Assembly: GCF_050436995.1 (NCBI RefSeq)
Contig: NC_134747.1
Location: forward strand, 4,967,501 to 5,031,500
From: Anticarsia gemmatalis
Lineage: Eukaryota; Arthropoda; Insecta; Lepidoptera; Erebidae
Length of the DNA: 64,000 bases
Reading direction: 5' to 3'
Below the pieces are notes generated by a model, which was given only the letters and a program-made list of their open reading frames with translations, was not told where the DNA came from and ran no database searches. How positions within the stretch are numbered: position 1 is the first letter of the stretch; every line of letters starts with the position of its first letter. Both the position numbers and the translations under genes were made by a program. Shown here in pieces: positions 1 through 13,706 of this stretch.

Positions 1-1719
1 CGATTATCGTGACGTTTCCTATGACTAATAGAGTGCCAAACATAATTGAAATCGCACTGTCTCACAATTCGCGTGACACATTGCGCCGTCCATATTTTTA
101 AACACCAACGCACTTTGTACGTACTTTTACAAGTGGTCAATTGACCATTGTAATCTTTCGAGCATATTGTTTACCATCGGGTCGCAAATTGCTATGTGCG
201 AAGTCCACGAACTAAGCAACCTTGTGCATAATAAAAATAGATTTCAAAAATATATCGTCATTGATAAAAGGCAAATAAAATTTCTCATGCACTGCCCTAC
301 TTTCTACGCATAACGTCTTGAAATGAAATCATGTGAGTCCTATATTTGCAATTTCTTGGTAGCGAATCTTGCATACATAAAATTTACTTGTACTTAACTT
401 AAGCAGGCCATTACTTGGGTGTTTTGTTCTATGATACGCGCAGTCCGTCCACATCATAAGATTAATAAGATGTTTGAAGCTAAAAATATATTATTTTGAG
501 ATTGACACGCAATGTGAACATTCAAAACAGCTGTTAATTAATCAAAGTCTCACGATGTACGTTATATTATTTTAACTACCACATGAAAAGTAAGTAGGTT
601 TTTAAATACTTTATGACAAACATGTTTGAGTAAAAACTAATGTATTTGAATAAATTAAAGCCCTTTGTTCATGACCCTGTCCCTGACTGTCCCTATTTTT
701 ATTATTAATCTAATACAATTACCGTTTCAATTGTTTAATTCAAATTATGTTGTTTTAATTTGCTCACATGTATAAGATTGGCCGTACTCATTACCTTGTG
801 TTTTTAAATATTGCAAGTATTTTAGCCATCATCAATACTGGGTTAGCAACACTCATTCTGTAAATAATATTAAGCGGTCACCTAATACTGAATAATAATT
901 ATAGTCTAGAAAACGGTCTATTATAGAAACGCGTGTCTAGCCGCGTGGCAATATTCCGCCAATCTGTAGCACAATTGATGTTGATATTCTTTATAGTGAT
1001 CGACACCGTACAAAGTCCAATGTGGAAGCAAAGCGAATGACCTTTCACATACACGCCGCTCATAAGAATTGCTGATCAGATCAAGTGTACACATAATAGC
1101 AACGGTTTGTGTTCTTAACCCGCTTTTATTAGTTTCACTTGTAACTAACTGACATTGTAATTAAACACCGACTAACTAAGAAATCAATTTTATAATATAA
1201 TTTTCTATAATAATATAGTCAGTCTGGCATACTCCGTCCATAGTAAATTAGCTGTTTTACCGACAATTATTATTTCAAATAGACAGTTAAACCCGATAGA
1301 CGGAATATACCACCCTGATAAGACCAGTTTCCGTAATGAAAAACGTCCAAAATATAATTTTAATCGAATAACATTCTCGTCAAAATCTTTGAAAATTTTA
1401 AAGTAATGTTTTTCAAAAAGCTTGTGCGCGTCCATCTAGCTTTAGTGTATTTTGCGTCATTTTCAATGACAAAAAATTATCTGTCTGACGAAAATTCGTT
1501 ACATCCGTCGATTTACTTCCTATTTTGTTACTATGATCTATTTGTATTAAATTATGGTAATTTACCAAATGGATATTTAATACCTAGTCATTAAATTATG
1601 TTTAAACAAACGTCATAATCCTTTGTTTGATATTATTTGTAGAGGCAATCTGTATCATGCAAGAGAAGAAATACTTTTAACGAATTCTATATAAAAAATT
1701 AGTAGTGGTTGACATATTA

Positions 1720-1930
1720 GGTCGGGGAAGAAGTCTTTTCGCATTATAGTATGTATGAACTTGTAATAAAATCTCTTTGGCTTCAAGGATCACAAATAAG
1801 TACAAGGTTCATTAGGTTTCTTTTAGTGAGCTTGTGAGGTACCCAAATATCGAGCTTTTTGTGTAGAGAAAAGATTTTATTACAAGTTCATACATACTAT
1901 AATGTGAAAAGACATTTCAGAAAATGTCCG
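1720..1930. mobile_element. Mariner-like MITE with inverted arms
   Basis: Arms at about 1732-1777 and 1867-1912 are near-perfect inverted repeats (core CATTATAGTATGTATGAACT against its complement). The left end reads TA|GGTCGGGGAAG, typical of mariner-type termini next to a TA target. The outer part of the right end has decayed. About 90 bp separate the arms, too short for a transposase. Confidence 0.65.
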
Positions 1931-2243
1931 GAAAATTTCTTAAAATTGCGAATAAATATCGTGAAATACAATACAGATTTCAACAACCTTTAAACTAATG
2001 TAAAACAAAACCACTTCGAGACAAGAATTTGGCGACGGAATGTGACAGCATGACAGTGCAAAAATATCACCAGTTTCATATTAGGCATTGCCTCAACAGC
2101 ATTTAATGTAGGCCACTAGTGTTATTATTAACACTATGACTTGACCACGTAGAGTCGAGAATATTATGTATCTTCGCATATATTAGAATAACACATTAAG
2201 GTAGATTCTTATCTTTAGAAAATACTAAATATTTGATTAGAAT

Positions 2244-2475
2244 GCCTCCGTGGCGCAGTGGTTTAGGTCACCACGCCAACACTACTGCGTCGGGAGGTCG
2301 TGGGTTCGATTCCCACACGGAGCAATTATTTGTGCGATCCACAAATAATTGTTTCGGGTCTGGTTGTGCTTTGTGTCCGTTGTTTGTATGTTTGTAAAAG
2401 TCCCCGCGACACAAGAGCAATTCTTAGTGCGGGAGTTGTCTTTAAAAAAGGAAAAAAAAAAGGAAAGGAAGAATT
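2244..2475 (+). mobile_element. tRNA-derived SINE
   Basis: The head (2244-2323) has a box A (TGGCGCAGTGGTTTAGG) and a box B (GTGGGTTCGATTCCCACAC), with CTCCGTG and CACACGGAG able to pair as an acceptor stem. A tRNA-unrelated body and an A-rich tail (about 2445-2475) follow. An inverted copy lies at 21592-21812. It is not a functional tRNA gene because the anticodon region does not fold normally and the SINE body is attached. Confidence 0.85.
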
Positions 2476-2606
2476 AACCCCAAAATTATAAAATGTAATA
2501 AAATGATCAGGAGCATTTATTGGTAACACGTAACATTATTATGTTGACTCTATTTCACCAACAATACTAATTGGAGGCCTTTTAGCTAAGGTTTTACAAT
2601 ACTATT

Positions 2607-2712
2607 GCCCGGATTCTGAGGCACATTTAGCGGCAGTTTATCTATTGAAACAGTTTTTTTTAAACACAATTGAATAGATAAACTACCGTTAGATGTTCCT
2701 CAGAAACCGGGC
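2607..2712. mobile_element. Short palindromic MITE
   Basis: Inverted arms of about 43 bp (GCCCGGATTCTGAGG... against its mirror ...CCTCAGAAACCGGGC) with a few mismatches and a spacer of about 20 bp. The whole element is about 106 bp and noncoding. Confidence 0.6.
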
Positions 2713-4456
2713 CTATGTGACTGTGTTGTTAAAATAATGCTCTTAACTCTTAACATACAAGAACACTACGTCACGTTTAGTATTATGTAGAGACATATTT
2801 AGTTACGCTATAAATACGAAACGTACACAATAAAAGCGGTTCCGCTTCATTCATACGTAGCCAAAACATCTGTTGCTTCAGCCGTGTCATACAACAAGAC
2901 TATGTTTGTAAATGCAAACAATTTAGGTACTTGACACTACACATTTCTTTTTCCAATTTTGGCAAGGAATAAATTTATACAATCACATGAAATCACGCCA
3001 TGTTAGGGTAGTCAGGAATGAAAAGAAACTGTCGAATGAAGAGCCTACTCCTTTATTTTGTTCGTTAAAAATGCTTAACGCTATAAAAAATCTTTTGCAA
3101 CATTCATATTCATACATCTTGTCATAGTGTTATCGGCCTGTTACGAGGAGAATGACTAAGGAACGAAATAGAAAAAATCATTTTATATGCGTAATAATCG
3201 TTATCATATAAACATAAAATAAATTTTAATTAAATGAAGTCTAATAAAGAGTTACCATCAAACAAACGATTGTTTCAAATAAATAGCGAAAATACGTAAT
3301 AAAATAGACATAAAACGTAAACACGGAAACATTTTTCATTCTAGTTTTATTAGAGTGTTCGTATTGACACACCTACACGTCCGGCCCCAACGCCGTTGAC
3401 GTAACTAATACGTAATTCCATCAATCAATAACGTTACGTAAATCAAACGATAATCGAACACACGCGGCAGATTTGAAGCGATTGACCAAAATGTATAGAT
3501 ATTGAAATGAATTGCTACTGTGATGTCTCTAGTCAACTCTCAGACTTATTGAATGTAATAACTGCTTGACGCCTGTTGGCTGTCTTAAAGCCACCGGCCG
3601 ATTTCAATATCATATATCAAGATTTGATTCGACAGAAATATAGAACTAACACTAATTTCGAAACAAAGTTTTCCTCTTTTATAACTATTTCAAAATAAAG
3701 TAAAAAACCATTGACAATTAAATATTATCATTTTAAATATTAAGAATTCTGTACATAGCAGGTACTCATTACTACTTAATGTGCTAGAATTCCAGTAGCA
3801 AAGATATATTACAAAAAAAAATTGTTGCGTTCTAAATGGCTCAGAGATTTGTCTTTCGTCGATACGCAAATCTTGCGGACGGTAAACCTGAAGCAGCTGT
3901 AATAGATAAGATCACTCGGAATCGGAGTTTTCACGTAATCTCCGAGATACATAGTTGTTAATGATGACAGTTGATATCGATATCTCGCGTAAAATAATCC
4001 ATCTGTCTCCATAAGAGGCTGTTTGTTATCATTCAGTGCACTGACATCCGCATTCGAATCAACGTCGTAGATACAAATAATACTAAGGTCAGCATCTCTA
4101 GTCAGTGTTGATTTTAGTTATATAATATAGTTATAGAAGCTTGTAAGATTAACGATATGATACGTCAGTCATTTATAAATCAAAAGACAGTATTGTATAT
4201 GTGTCTTGTCTGCAGTAATCTTGAAAATTTCTGCACAATTTTTCATTGAACTACCTTTAGTCTGATAAAGGCATGAGATGAAATCTAATGATAGTCAAAA
4301 TTTACGGAAATTCGCGTGGTTTCTTGATATCTTTTCACTTTTAATGGCCATGAATCGTCGTTTTCATATACGAGAGATAAATACAAGCCAATGATGATGA
4401 TGACAATTAAATAATAGATTATACCACGGTTACATGTAGGTTGCAGATAAACTTAC

Positions 4457-7400
4457 CTCATCCAGTAAGAAGAGAACTGAGGCAATGGCACGCACGTGTC
4501 GGTTGAACCTCAGCTCTAGGTACTGAAACAAATAATATTATTACAATAAAAACATACCCATCAAGCCTTTGTAAAAAACTAGTATCTATCTTTAATTCCA
4601 TGACATAACTCTTCAATAAAATAGCTGTCGTACTGGCCGATTTCGGCTATAGCGGCCAGTTTCATTAAAACCAGCTAACTGTTCAGGACTTTGTTTATAA
4701 TGGCCAAGTGTGTGCACAATACACAGGTGCACACTCTATTTCCATACTCTCATAGTCCGATGGGACAGCTAAACCGACACGACCAGGAAGAAGTCAGGCG
4801 CAGGACCGACCGCTTTACGTGTTCTCCGAGGCATGGAGGTATATGATCTCAACTTCCTAACTCTGGACAATCACTGAGAATTTTTTAACAGAAAACTCAG
4901 AAAATACTTTTGCCCGACCCGGCATTCGAAGCCACACCTATTGCGCGGCAGTCGCATGCAATATCAACCGCGCCACAACGGCAGAAGAATTTCCATAAAA
5001 TTACGGAAGAATTGTCTCTAGTAAACTTTCGAGCAGTTAAATCAAAATAGTGGAGACATACAACTTTTCTTTTTGAGTAATCATATAATTACGATCGCAT
5101 ATAAAGTCTTATCCAGTATATGCACAAAGTAAGTATGCAAAGAAAATGTACTAAACAAATAGTGATAATGAGCAGGGTATTTTTCTAGGTAAAATGTTGC
5201 GTCATGTTGTAAAACAATACGATTCTTAACCAGTTAGTAAGTCAAGTGTAATCACAGTTTTCCTTGTGTACTCAGTCATTTAGTATTTAATCGAGAAAAA
5301 CACCATTCTTTAAGAATATTTAATTTGTGATGCTATTGCATTTGACATTGGGCATTCATAGTACGGTACAAAGGCCTAAGCTTTTGGTTTCAAACGTCTA
5401 TAAGAAAAGGATAATTAAATGAATCTGGCAAGCCATATTACGAAAGTACTTGGGTACTATAGAAACAGCGGCCATAAGAAAAATGAAAAAAGAAAAATAA
5501 GTGCTTACACTATTATCGAAAATGTGCGAAATACTTAACGGATTTGCGTCACTTTTACGACACTTTCTATAATCCCGATTAATTCTATATTTATACATTT
5601 ATCGATACAATAGATCCTTTTGTTTTTGCATACATATCTTGATAGGTTGAACTTAACAATCGGTTTTTGTTAAGGAGTAAAGTCCAAGATGGTTGCTACT
5701 TCGTGATAGATTACCTAACGTTTTGATAACATCTATTTGGAAGATAAATTACAACAAGAAATGATTGTTTAGTGTTCATATTTTATTGCTTTACAACGAC
5801 GACGTTTAAATTATACAAATGATTTATGATTACGAATAATTCCGTGATTATGAATTACATCGTTAGTTTAACTATGTATTTGAAAACAAAGTACGAAGAC
5901 TTTGCATGTCCTCAAGAAATGTATTAAACAAATTTGAGGCATGCAAGACTTTTTCACCGGGTTTTTTTAACCGTTAGAGCAAGTGATATTTTTTTATAAT
6001 ACACACATAACTTCGAAGTCATTGGTGTGTTGGCTCGGGTTCGAACCATCCGCCACTTATGTGGGAGATGCGAACTTATACCACTCGGCTTTCACTACTT
6101 CTGTGGTAGTAGTGGCTCATATATTTTAATTTAAAATGACCAGGCATAAAAAACAAGTACTAATACACATGCAAACTGTAAAATATTAGAATTGCAAATT
6201 GGTTTATGTAGGACGTTGAGGAATTTTTTAATCTCTTCGACCGACGACCGACGACCAACGATAAAATAAGTAAAGATTGTACAAAGTGGCGGTCTATGGT
6301 ATCTGCCTACCTCTACGGGGGAAAAGGCACAATTTTTGTATGTAGATATGTATTAATAAAGGATAGTAGGTAAACAACATATTGTCAGTATCAGCAGTCA
6401 CGACAATGCAGTATCATCGTACTGTGAGAAAGTGTTGCATAATTCGCAATCGTTTATAGGAAATCTGCTGAATTTCTGAAAATCTTGACGTCAATATCTA
6501 GGCGATAACCGAAGTAGATGATAAAGCAACTATTATTTTCAGTTCAGCTTCTTGTAGAACTGCTATAAATTTCCATATCCATATGATATGGAAATTTCAT
6601 TCATTTCGGAGATTGTTTTATGCTACACTGGTATTCACATAAATTAATGGGCAACTTTTATTTTATCAGAAGCAAGACATTTCCGCATTAAAGAATAATT
6701 AATTTGTCATTGAAAGCACTTATTAAATTCCTCAGACCACATTGTAGTGAACAGACACAATTCGATCAAAAAAATTATCTTGGTTGATACTAAAATATTT
6801 TTAATGCTCTTTTCGTCAAGGTAAAATTTACGAGAAAACGTACACGTGTAATAAATCGTCATCGCCTACTATCTGAATAAAGGCTACCTTGGAAAAAAAC
6901 AATTGACATAACATGATAACTCGGTAACTGATTTACATACGCTTACGACAATGAATCGGCGGTAGCTAACTGCTAATTAATAAATAGGAACTAAAAACTC
7001 AAAAGGTTATATTATTAAAGAGTTTTCAAATGATTTTTGTAAGTTCTGTGAGAGAGAGAGATAGATAAACTGTTTAAGTTATTTATTTAATTTTCTAGAA
7101 AAATCTAAATAAGGAACACATTTTTAAAGTCATGAACAAAAACATTATTATTTGGAATTTCTTCGATAGAACCATTTTGAGATTTCTTTGTCGACAAATA
7201 TTTCAAGTAGAATATTCTAAAATGATGTTAAACATTCAGCCGATCAGGTAAATCCATTATTTTTTAAGTAATTTATTCATTTAGGTCAAAAGCTGACACT
7301 TATGATTATCAATTATACAGAGTGAATTTATCGCCAGTTCGGAAGGTAGGGCCAATGAGAAGAGCTGGCAAGAAACTCGAGGTTTACTATTACTCGAACA

Positions 7401-10083
7401 TTACTTACTTCGTATGAGGACGAGAGCCTGAGAGTGCAGAACACAGGTAGATACACGGTGGCCACTATGACGCAGCTCAGAGCCACGCCGATGATCACCA
7501 GCCAATACTGCGTCCCGTAGTTGTATATCTCAGCCGGAGTTCCCAGGATCGTCACCCCGGACACGTAACTATGAGAAAAGAAGAATTTGAATAAGTCAAT
7601 TTACTTTTAAATGTAAAAAAGCACTCATTTCCCTACTTGAATATTATTTCTAGTATGATTTATAAATGTAAATATTTTTAAAGTATACTCAAACAGAATT
7701 TACTTTCTCAACGACTTCAAAGAGAATAAGAATATTTTTAATATATTTCCTTGCGAGTATCGTCTTTAGCAAAATCTGCATGATACTGAGTCATGTCCTA
7801 TGACTTCATATAGTTCTAATTCTACTATTTTGTTTCATATAATGATTAAATCACAAAATAAAGGCAGTTATTCTAAATATCATTGTTCTAAGATGATGAA
7901 AAAAAGCAGACGAGAAAGTTTATAAAATTACATAACCATATTGTTTTAATATTTCTTTATTATGTACTTAGACATTATTTTATTACGTGCATCGTTATTT
8001 ATAGATTTATGTAAAACATGTTACCGAAATACTAAAACTAAAAAGCCCAAAGTATTCTGAATATAGTTTTTTGGCTCGCCTGAAAAAAGAAATAGAAAGT
8101 ACGTTGATCTTGAATGAAAATTGGCTTGAATGGTGAAGTGCGTCACGTGAACTTTATGTGCCAACAAATTACTGTATCGATTATGTAAAATGTACATTCC
8201 TATAATAAAATAATAACACTTGTAGGAAATGAATGGCTTTAGTCCTTGTCATAATCATCAACCCAAATATATATAGCTCAAAGGTGACTGACTGGACTGA
8301 CTGACTGATATAGTGATCTATCAACGCACAGCCCATACCACTGGACAGATCAAGCTGAAATCTGGCATGCAGGTTGATGTTATGACGTAGGAATCCGCTA
8401 GGAAAGGATATTGATCAATTCTACCCCCAAGGGTACCAAAAAGGGGATGAAAGTGTGTATGAAAATTCTGTACTAATTCACAAACCACGTAGACGAAGTG
8501 GCGGACAAAAGCTAGATAATTATATAATTATTTTGTACCTACTCGGCCAAGTCTAAAAACCAGATTCAGTGACCCTCTTTAAACTTTTTCTGTCTTGTTT
8601 TTTGCATACAAGCATGCAGTGGAAAAGTACAGATGAATTTATGGTTACGACCTCAACAGTATTTTAAACTCCGTGCCTTTTAAGATGTTGCTACGCGCGA
8701 TCTTATGCTATTTATATCCTTCCAGTTTGTAAGTCTCGTAGGAACCGTAGGAAATACACCAGAGGGTGAGAATCAAGTTATAGTATGAAGCATAAGCCAT
8801 TTATCGGGTGCGATACCTTTCTTGTAACTGTTACTAAGAATTTCCGTGTGGAAAATTCCAATACCCCTTTATACAACTCACGAAATCTTACATTTCTCTC
8901 AATATAATATACTCTCAATACAACCACTCGGTTAATTCAAAGATTATCATTAAAATATGTACTTAATTAACATTTATAAATTTTCCGTCGTTCGCTACAT
9001 AGGTAAACCGCTTTATTTTATTTTTCCCATTGTATGGTTTAGTTTCGTAATGTATTTAGGTCAAGAAAACTAACTGTTTCAGTTAAATCACTCAAAATAA
9101 CTTGGCTAAAAGTAGCGGGCGAAAATAATATGTTCACAAATAGAAACAAAGGCGACGAACTATTGATGATCTTTTTAATCACATGTCCCCTTATAAAAGT
9201 CGTAAAAAACTACGATTCCTATTTTCTATCCTTGAACAATTTTACAATAGCTACGACATATATTATGTATCGTTCTTTGTTCCTATCGATAATAGTGATG
9301 TTGGCGCCAGCACGTGCATCGTAGACGGTAATTAACACATTAATAGCCAGCACTAGCCACTAACGATCACACGCGGTCAAATCATTATCAAACGATAACA
9401 CGATCCGTCTATAAAATCAGCTGAGTGAATATAAACAATCTTTCCGCGACAATATGTAAATGGAACCGATCCATTGTTAGAAATGAAACAGGTGGAAAAG
9501 TACATAATGTATTCAAAGTTTACGGAAGTCACGGCCCGTGGCTGTTGCCAATTGATCATAGCAGATGAACTCGCTTGTGAAGTTTAATTTATTGTCATGT
9601 CAATAATATGATGAGGTCATTCTTATATAGTGGATCCCGACCCAATCACAAAAAGTATGGAAAAATCTTGCACCAATCTTATTTAGTACCAGTGTCATAT
9701 TTTGTAACAAAATTAATTAAGTTGCGAATTCGCCAAATATAAAACAAGTAATACTACGTTTTTTGGAAGTTTTGCTGAGTGTGCTCTAAGCATCGCACAA
9801 AGTACCATGGCACTGATTAATCGTAATTAAATTACGTACCGAAACTGTTAAAGAAAATTAAGTACAGAACACAAACTTACCTAGCAATAAGTGACATAGC
9901 AACAGGGAAAGTGGACATCGCTCTTCCTCCTAGGAGATAGTCCTTGATGTCTGCTAATGCCTTGGACTTGGAGCCGACGGCGCTGTACCACAGGCCTCCG
10001 GTACATGACGCTGCACATAGTACTCCGAAGACCACGTAGTCTCCAACCCCGAACCCTCCCTCTTGCATTGTAAATGACGTCAT
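4457..10083 (-). CDS. SLC5-family sodium/solute symporter, 5' part (partial)
   Basis: N-terminal portion of a sodium:solute symporter of the SLC5 monocarboxylate/multivitamin/iodide branch, a plasma-membrane protein that couples Na+ to uptake of small organic anions. Exons on the minus strand: 9881-10094 (ATG at 10083), 7409-7568 and 4457-4522; phases 2 and 0 join without break. The 143 residues read contain FGVGDYVVFG (TM1 start), DIKDYLLGGRAMSTFPVAMS, the family signature SGVTILGTPAEIYNYGTQY and YLELRF. All are conserved in SLC5A5/6/8/12 and the insect relatives. Family members are about 570-620 aa, so roughly three quarters lie left of the window. I found no further exon in 1-4456. An untranslated exon ends at 13193. 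The substrate cannot be told from this part of the protein. Confidence 0.9.
4640..4984 (-). mobile_element. Degenerate SINE with tRNA-like head
   Basis: On the minus strand 4984-4912 reads as a 73-nt tRNA-like head with a box A like TGGCGCGGTTGATATTG and a box B like GTGGCTTCGAATGCC. The following sequence to about 4640 (with GATGGGACAGCTAAACCGAC on the plus strand) has the look of a decayed repeat body. Exact ends and target duplications not found. Confidence 0.5.
6032..6092 (-). repeat. tRNA-like SINE head fragment
   Basis: On the minus strand this reads AGCCGAGTGGTATAAGTTCG ... ATGGTTCGAACCCGAGCC, a recognisable box A and box B pair about 30 bp apart. No free-standing tRNA structure or terminator, so a SINE remnant is most likely. 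Confidence 0.45.
6567..6597. repeat. 31-bp near-perfect palindrome
   Basis: Two perfect 13-bp arms, AAATTTCCATATC and GATATGGAAATTT, around CATAT. It can form a short hairpin. No function assigned. Confidence 0.6.
7569..9880. other. Intron of the SLC5 gene
   Basis: AT-rich, with one Helitron-like repeat (8262-8515). No other feature identified. Confidence 0.5.
8262..8515 (+). mobile_element. Helitron-like repeat, diverged
   Basis: Begins with a GACTGACT microsatellite-like stretch (8283-8308). The body reads CAGCCCATACCACTGGACAG and CTGAAATCTGGCATGCAGG. It ends with CACGTAGACGAAGTGGCGG and then AGCTAG, the CTAG at 8512-8515. The end layout (short imperfect hairpin, then CTAG) matches the other Helitron-like copies here. 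The left boundary is uncertain. Confidence 0.5.
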
Positions 10084-10094
10084 CTTGAAGGCAC

Positions 10095-13000
10095 CTGCGT
10101 ACAATAAATAACACTATTTATTGCTTCAAATCTTGACCTATTGTTTTTAATACTTATCTCTGGCAAATAAATGATTTATGATTATGATTATGATCAATTA
10201 CTATTAGACTATTTTCAGTTATTGTTTTTAACGTCAGATAAATAATTCGATTACACATAAAATTTCTGTCAATTTTGGATTATCCATGATTACGTGTTCT
10301 AATTCTTTATTACCAAGGTAATTTTTAGTTAATCAAAAACATATGTTTGCAACCTACTACCAACGCACGTGTAAATGCCGTAATTTCAATGAAACAAAAA
10401 GTCATACAAACGAGGTAAATAAACTTAAAGTCTTTGTAGCTTGCATTACCCTTAAGTGTGGATTCTTTAGTACTATGGTACCCTTTGGTCTCTGCCTTTT
10501 TTATGTTGGTAAAAAGGGGTCATTTTATTTATATATGTATGATTTATTTTAAACAAGATTCTACAATAAAAACTGCAGTGTACAGATAATTAGTAAAGAC
10601 ACTTGATTTCGTTCACATGCAGATGTCATGTCCCCTCAACCTTGAAGACTCGTTTGAGAGACGACGAACTTTAACATTATCAACCTTTTTATATAATTTT
10701 ACAATAATGTAACACATTTAGATGCTATTCAGATTGTTTTGAGTCCCGTGTTCTTTAGAAAAGAATTGCGAATGTGTCTTATGCACAATACGATAATAAT
10801 ATGTCTCTGCGACATTGCGCGATAGTTTTACTCGAACAAGAGTTATAAATCATTGAGTGTATTGCAAAACTCACAACTCGTAGACGCCCATCGTAAAGAA
10901 TTTTACTTGATCATGCGGTCTCTTCAGGTAAAAAGGGCTAGATCAGGTAAAACAGTGTGAGTATACTGAGTATGAAACACTACTCGAATCGAAATTTTGT
11001 AAATACATACAACATAATCACTTTCAATGTGTTATTTGATTAACAATAAAAAATTTTTCAACATTCAAGAAGGTCAATAAATATAGTAACAAAGAGTGGA
11101 AATACGAAAACAATGTTGGATACCTATAATAATGGAATTTATTACACAATTCGGAATGTCTAGAAATCAATGACACATTTCATTGTATGCTTAATTATTT
11201 CGGTTTTGTTAAATGCCAAATTATTGAAGGTTACGAGTAACAAACGAAAAAAATAATCAGGACCTTCTGCTTTAAATAAAGTTAAGGTAATCAGGTCATT
11301 AGGTATAATACTCCCGAAATTAAATGCGACGATAGTCTTCATAAAACAGAACAACAAACAATAGTACTTAAAATTTAAATAGAAGTAAAGATATCTAGAA
11401 TCTAGGTTGTCCCATTCTCCAGATTCTCTAGATATTTTTATATAAGTTTACAAAAGATATTACATAGTAAAGCTAACTAAACAATTTAGCTTCGTCCATA
11501 AGAATAACTAGCTGCTAAGATTTCCATCATTAAAAACATAAAGGTATCTTTATCCGAAGCTTAACCTATGTAGCCATAAACAGAATTGAGATAATAGTAA
11601 ATGGATTGGACCATTAAATAGTAATTTCGAATGAACTAATGGCCGTACCCACCCACGACGTAGAGATACAATAATGAAGTGTGTATTAACTTAGACTTCA
11701 GTTTTAAGATGGGCCCTAGGAACTATACAGTAATCTCCTAAAATACTAGCCGAACAGCGCGAATTCGCTCGCGTGAAAGAGAAAATGGACATTTTATAGT
11801 CCTAATTATATAACTCTAAGTTCATTATCTGTCCGCTATCTGCCCGTTTAATATCTTGCTTAAAAACGCAACAAATATATTTACAGACTTTTTAAAATAT
11901 TAGTAGGTCCTAATACGTTTTATCTAATAAACTTATACTATTTAATTATCACGCATTGGCCGTGTCATGATTTATGGAAAAAGAGCATACATCCTGAAAA
12001 ATTAAGTGATTATTATTTATAAACTGTTTCAGTATTTTATACCCTAAGCGTGTGAAAAGCATGGTTATTTTGTAGAATGGTATTATGTATGGATTATTTA
12101 TTTCAACCGGAAAACTGCTGATTTTCACGGTGTCAAGGTTTGTTTCAATGTGAAGTTAACGAGTAAACACTTTTTCCTTGAATTGAAACACCGCTTATCA
12201 GTTCGAAAATAATTGTCGTTTTTCAATTTTAATTAGTTACCTATCATAGCACAAGTTGTCAGGTACTTTTTTAGTACTAGTTACTACTTTTTTAGTTTCT
12301 AGGTTACTTCTATACATCATCTTTACCTTTATTTGCCTATGCCAAATCTTACTCTCCAATCCCACGCGCTATAATATGATTAAAAGGTTATACTAATTTG
12401 TATCTAATCTTCGAAAGTATAGATTTCGGTAGATATCTTCTCCAAAAGAATACATAGTTTTTTTAACTCATTTAGGGTAGACAGTTAACTCCTATTTATT
12501 TTGACTTTCCAGTGAAATCGGAAATAAATAAGTCAGATTAATGATCGTGTAAACTCATCAATTGTCACACATGATTAGTTCAGTTGATTAGACTAAATTT
12601 ATTTTGAATCTAAACAAAAAAATGATGGACATAAAGATTAATTAGACACCAAACTAGCATCAGACGTAATATTTTTCAGCCGTGATTCGAACCTATTGAT
12701 TGTGACGAGCACTTTAACCGCTGTGATACAAAATACACGTGTATTTTCTTTTATGACAGATCCCGTATAGGCTCTACAACTCCTATGTTTACAAAGGTGC
12801 AATACACATCGTTACGTGTGTAAATCGTCAGTATTACAAATTGCATGAAATTAAAATTTGATATAATTACTATTTAAAGTAATTACGTCTTGATAATAAT
12901 AAGTTAATCTTTAAATAAAAAATAATATTTTGTTCCTTGACGTGTTCCTGAACAATTTTATACACTTTAAAATTGTTTAGGAATACAATATGGAATTAAT

Positions 13001-13192
13001 TATTTCAGACCTGTAAATTTGTCGTAATTTATGATTTTTTACTAAAATTAAAGCTTATAATTAGATCGATTGTCACGCGTTAATTACAGCCTATAATTAG
13101 TATTCGTGTATATTAATGGTTATGTTATGTGAGACACAATATTGTATTCTTTAATATATAACAGTTAAAACAATCAAAGAATGCAGACTTAC
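10095..13192. other. 5' intron of the SLC5 gene
   Basis: 3.1 kb of AT-rich DNA. A fragment near 12680-12730 vaguely resembles a decayed tRNA-like SINE. I see no gene. Confidence 0.5.
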
Positions 13193-13706
13193 CTCTGTTA
13201 ACTTGTAAAGTTTAGAATTCCTAAATATCGTTGTCAGTGCGGAAGTAAACAAAACAGAATTGTTTGCATTTATGGGATCTTGCCAACCTCGGCCAGGCAT
13301 AAACATATATTGGCAATATCAACGTCACCAAAGCTACACAACCGCATTGCACAGTTTACTTTCACTTAACATAACTTTTGCAAAACACTGCGCGAATAAC
13401 TCGTACGGCGGAATCTGCTTTGCACGTAAACTCAAATTTCCCGCGCACTCACATGTCAATGTCATTCCACAAACCAAATAGTTTGTATAGCAATCCGCGT
13501 TGAAACAATTTATTTATACACACGCGTCTACCTCCAATATCTTATTAGAATTTGTTTAGTTGTGCTAACATAAAGCGTCTAGAAGACTGCCTGGAAATTA
13601 AGTAAATGTTTTTATTCATTCGCTAAAATAAGTACACAAAATGACGTGCACATTAGCAGCTGTCTGTCGCGAAACCAAACTGGTGACAACTGACAGGTGA
13701 CACTGA
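13193..13706 (-). other. Probable noncoding first exon of the SLC5 gene
   Basis: On the minus strand the sequence ends in a strong donor (AACAGAG|GTAAGTCTG, exon end at 13193), and the coding exon of the SLC5 gene begins with an acceptor at 10094. I infer an untranslated first exon here and a 3.1-kb first intron. The start is not certain. Minus-strand TCAGT initiator-like sequences lie at 13702-13706 and 13689-13693, which would give a 5' UTR exon of about 500 nt. RNA reads are needed to fix it. Confidence 0.5.

Larger units (their letters stand above)
1..4456. other. Intron of the SLC5 gene (left edge)
   Basis: AT-rich. No further exon of the transporter found. Holds a mariner-like MITE (1720-1930), a SINE (2244-2475) and a small inverted-repeat MITE (2607-2712). 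Nothing recognisable in 1-1700 or 2720-4456. Confidence 0.6.
4523..7408. other. Intron of the SLC5 gene with SINE remnants
   Basis: Contains two degenerate tRNA-like SINE heads (4912-4984 and 6032-6092, both minus) and a 31-bp palindrome (6567-6597). No exon signal otherwise. Confidence 0.5.

Noticed and set aside
2244..2323. tRNA gene
   Set aside because: Box A and box B are present, but the anticodon arm is abnormal, a SINE body and A-rich tail follow, and a second copy exists. It is a SINE head.
8283..8308. Short GACTGACT tandem repeat
   Set aside because: A few units at the edge of a Helitron-like repeat, not an independent array, and with no CRISPR-like spacing.
13260..13481. 73-codon plus-strand frame upstream of the LRRC43-like gene
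   Set aside because: Overlaps the probable noncoding exon of the SLC5 gene on the other strand, and I found no splice link or homology.
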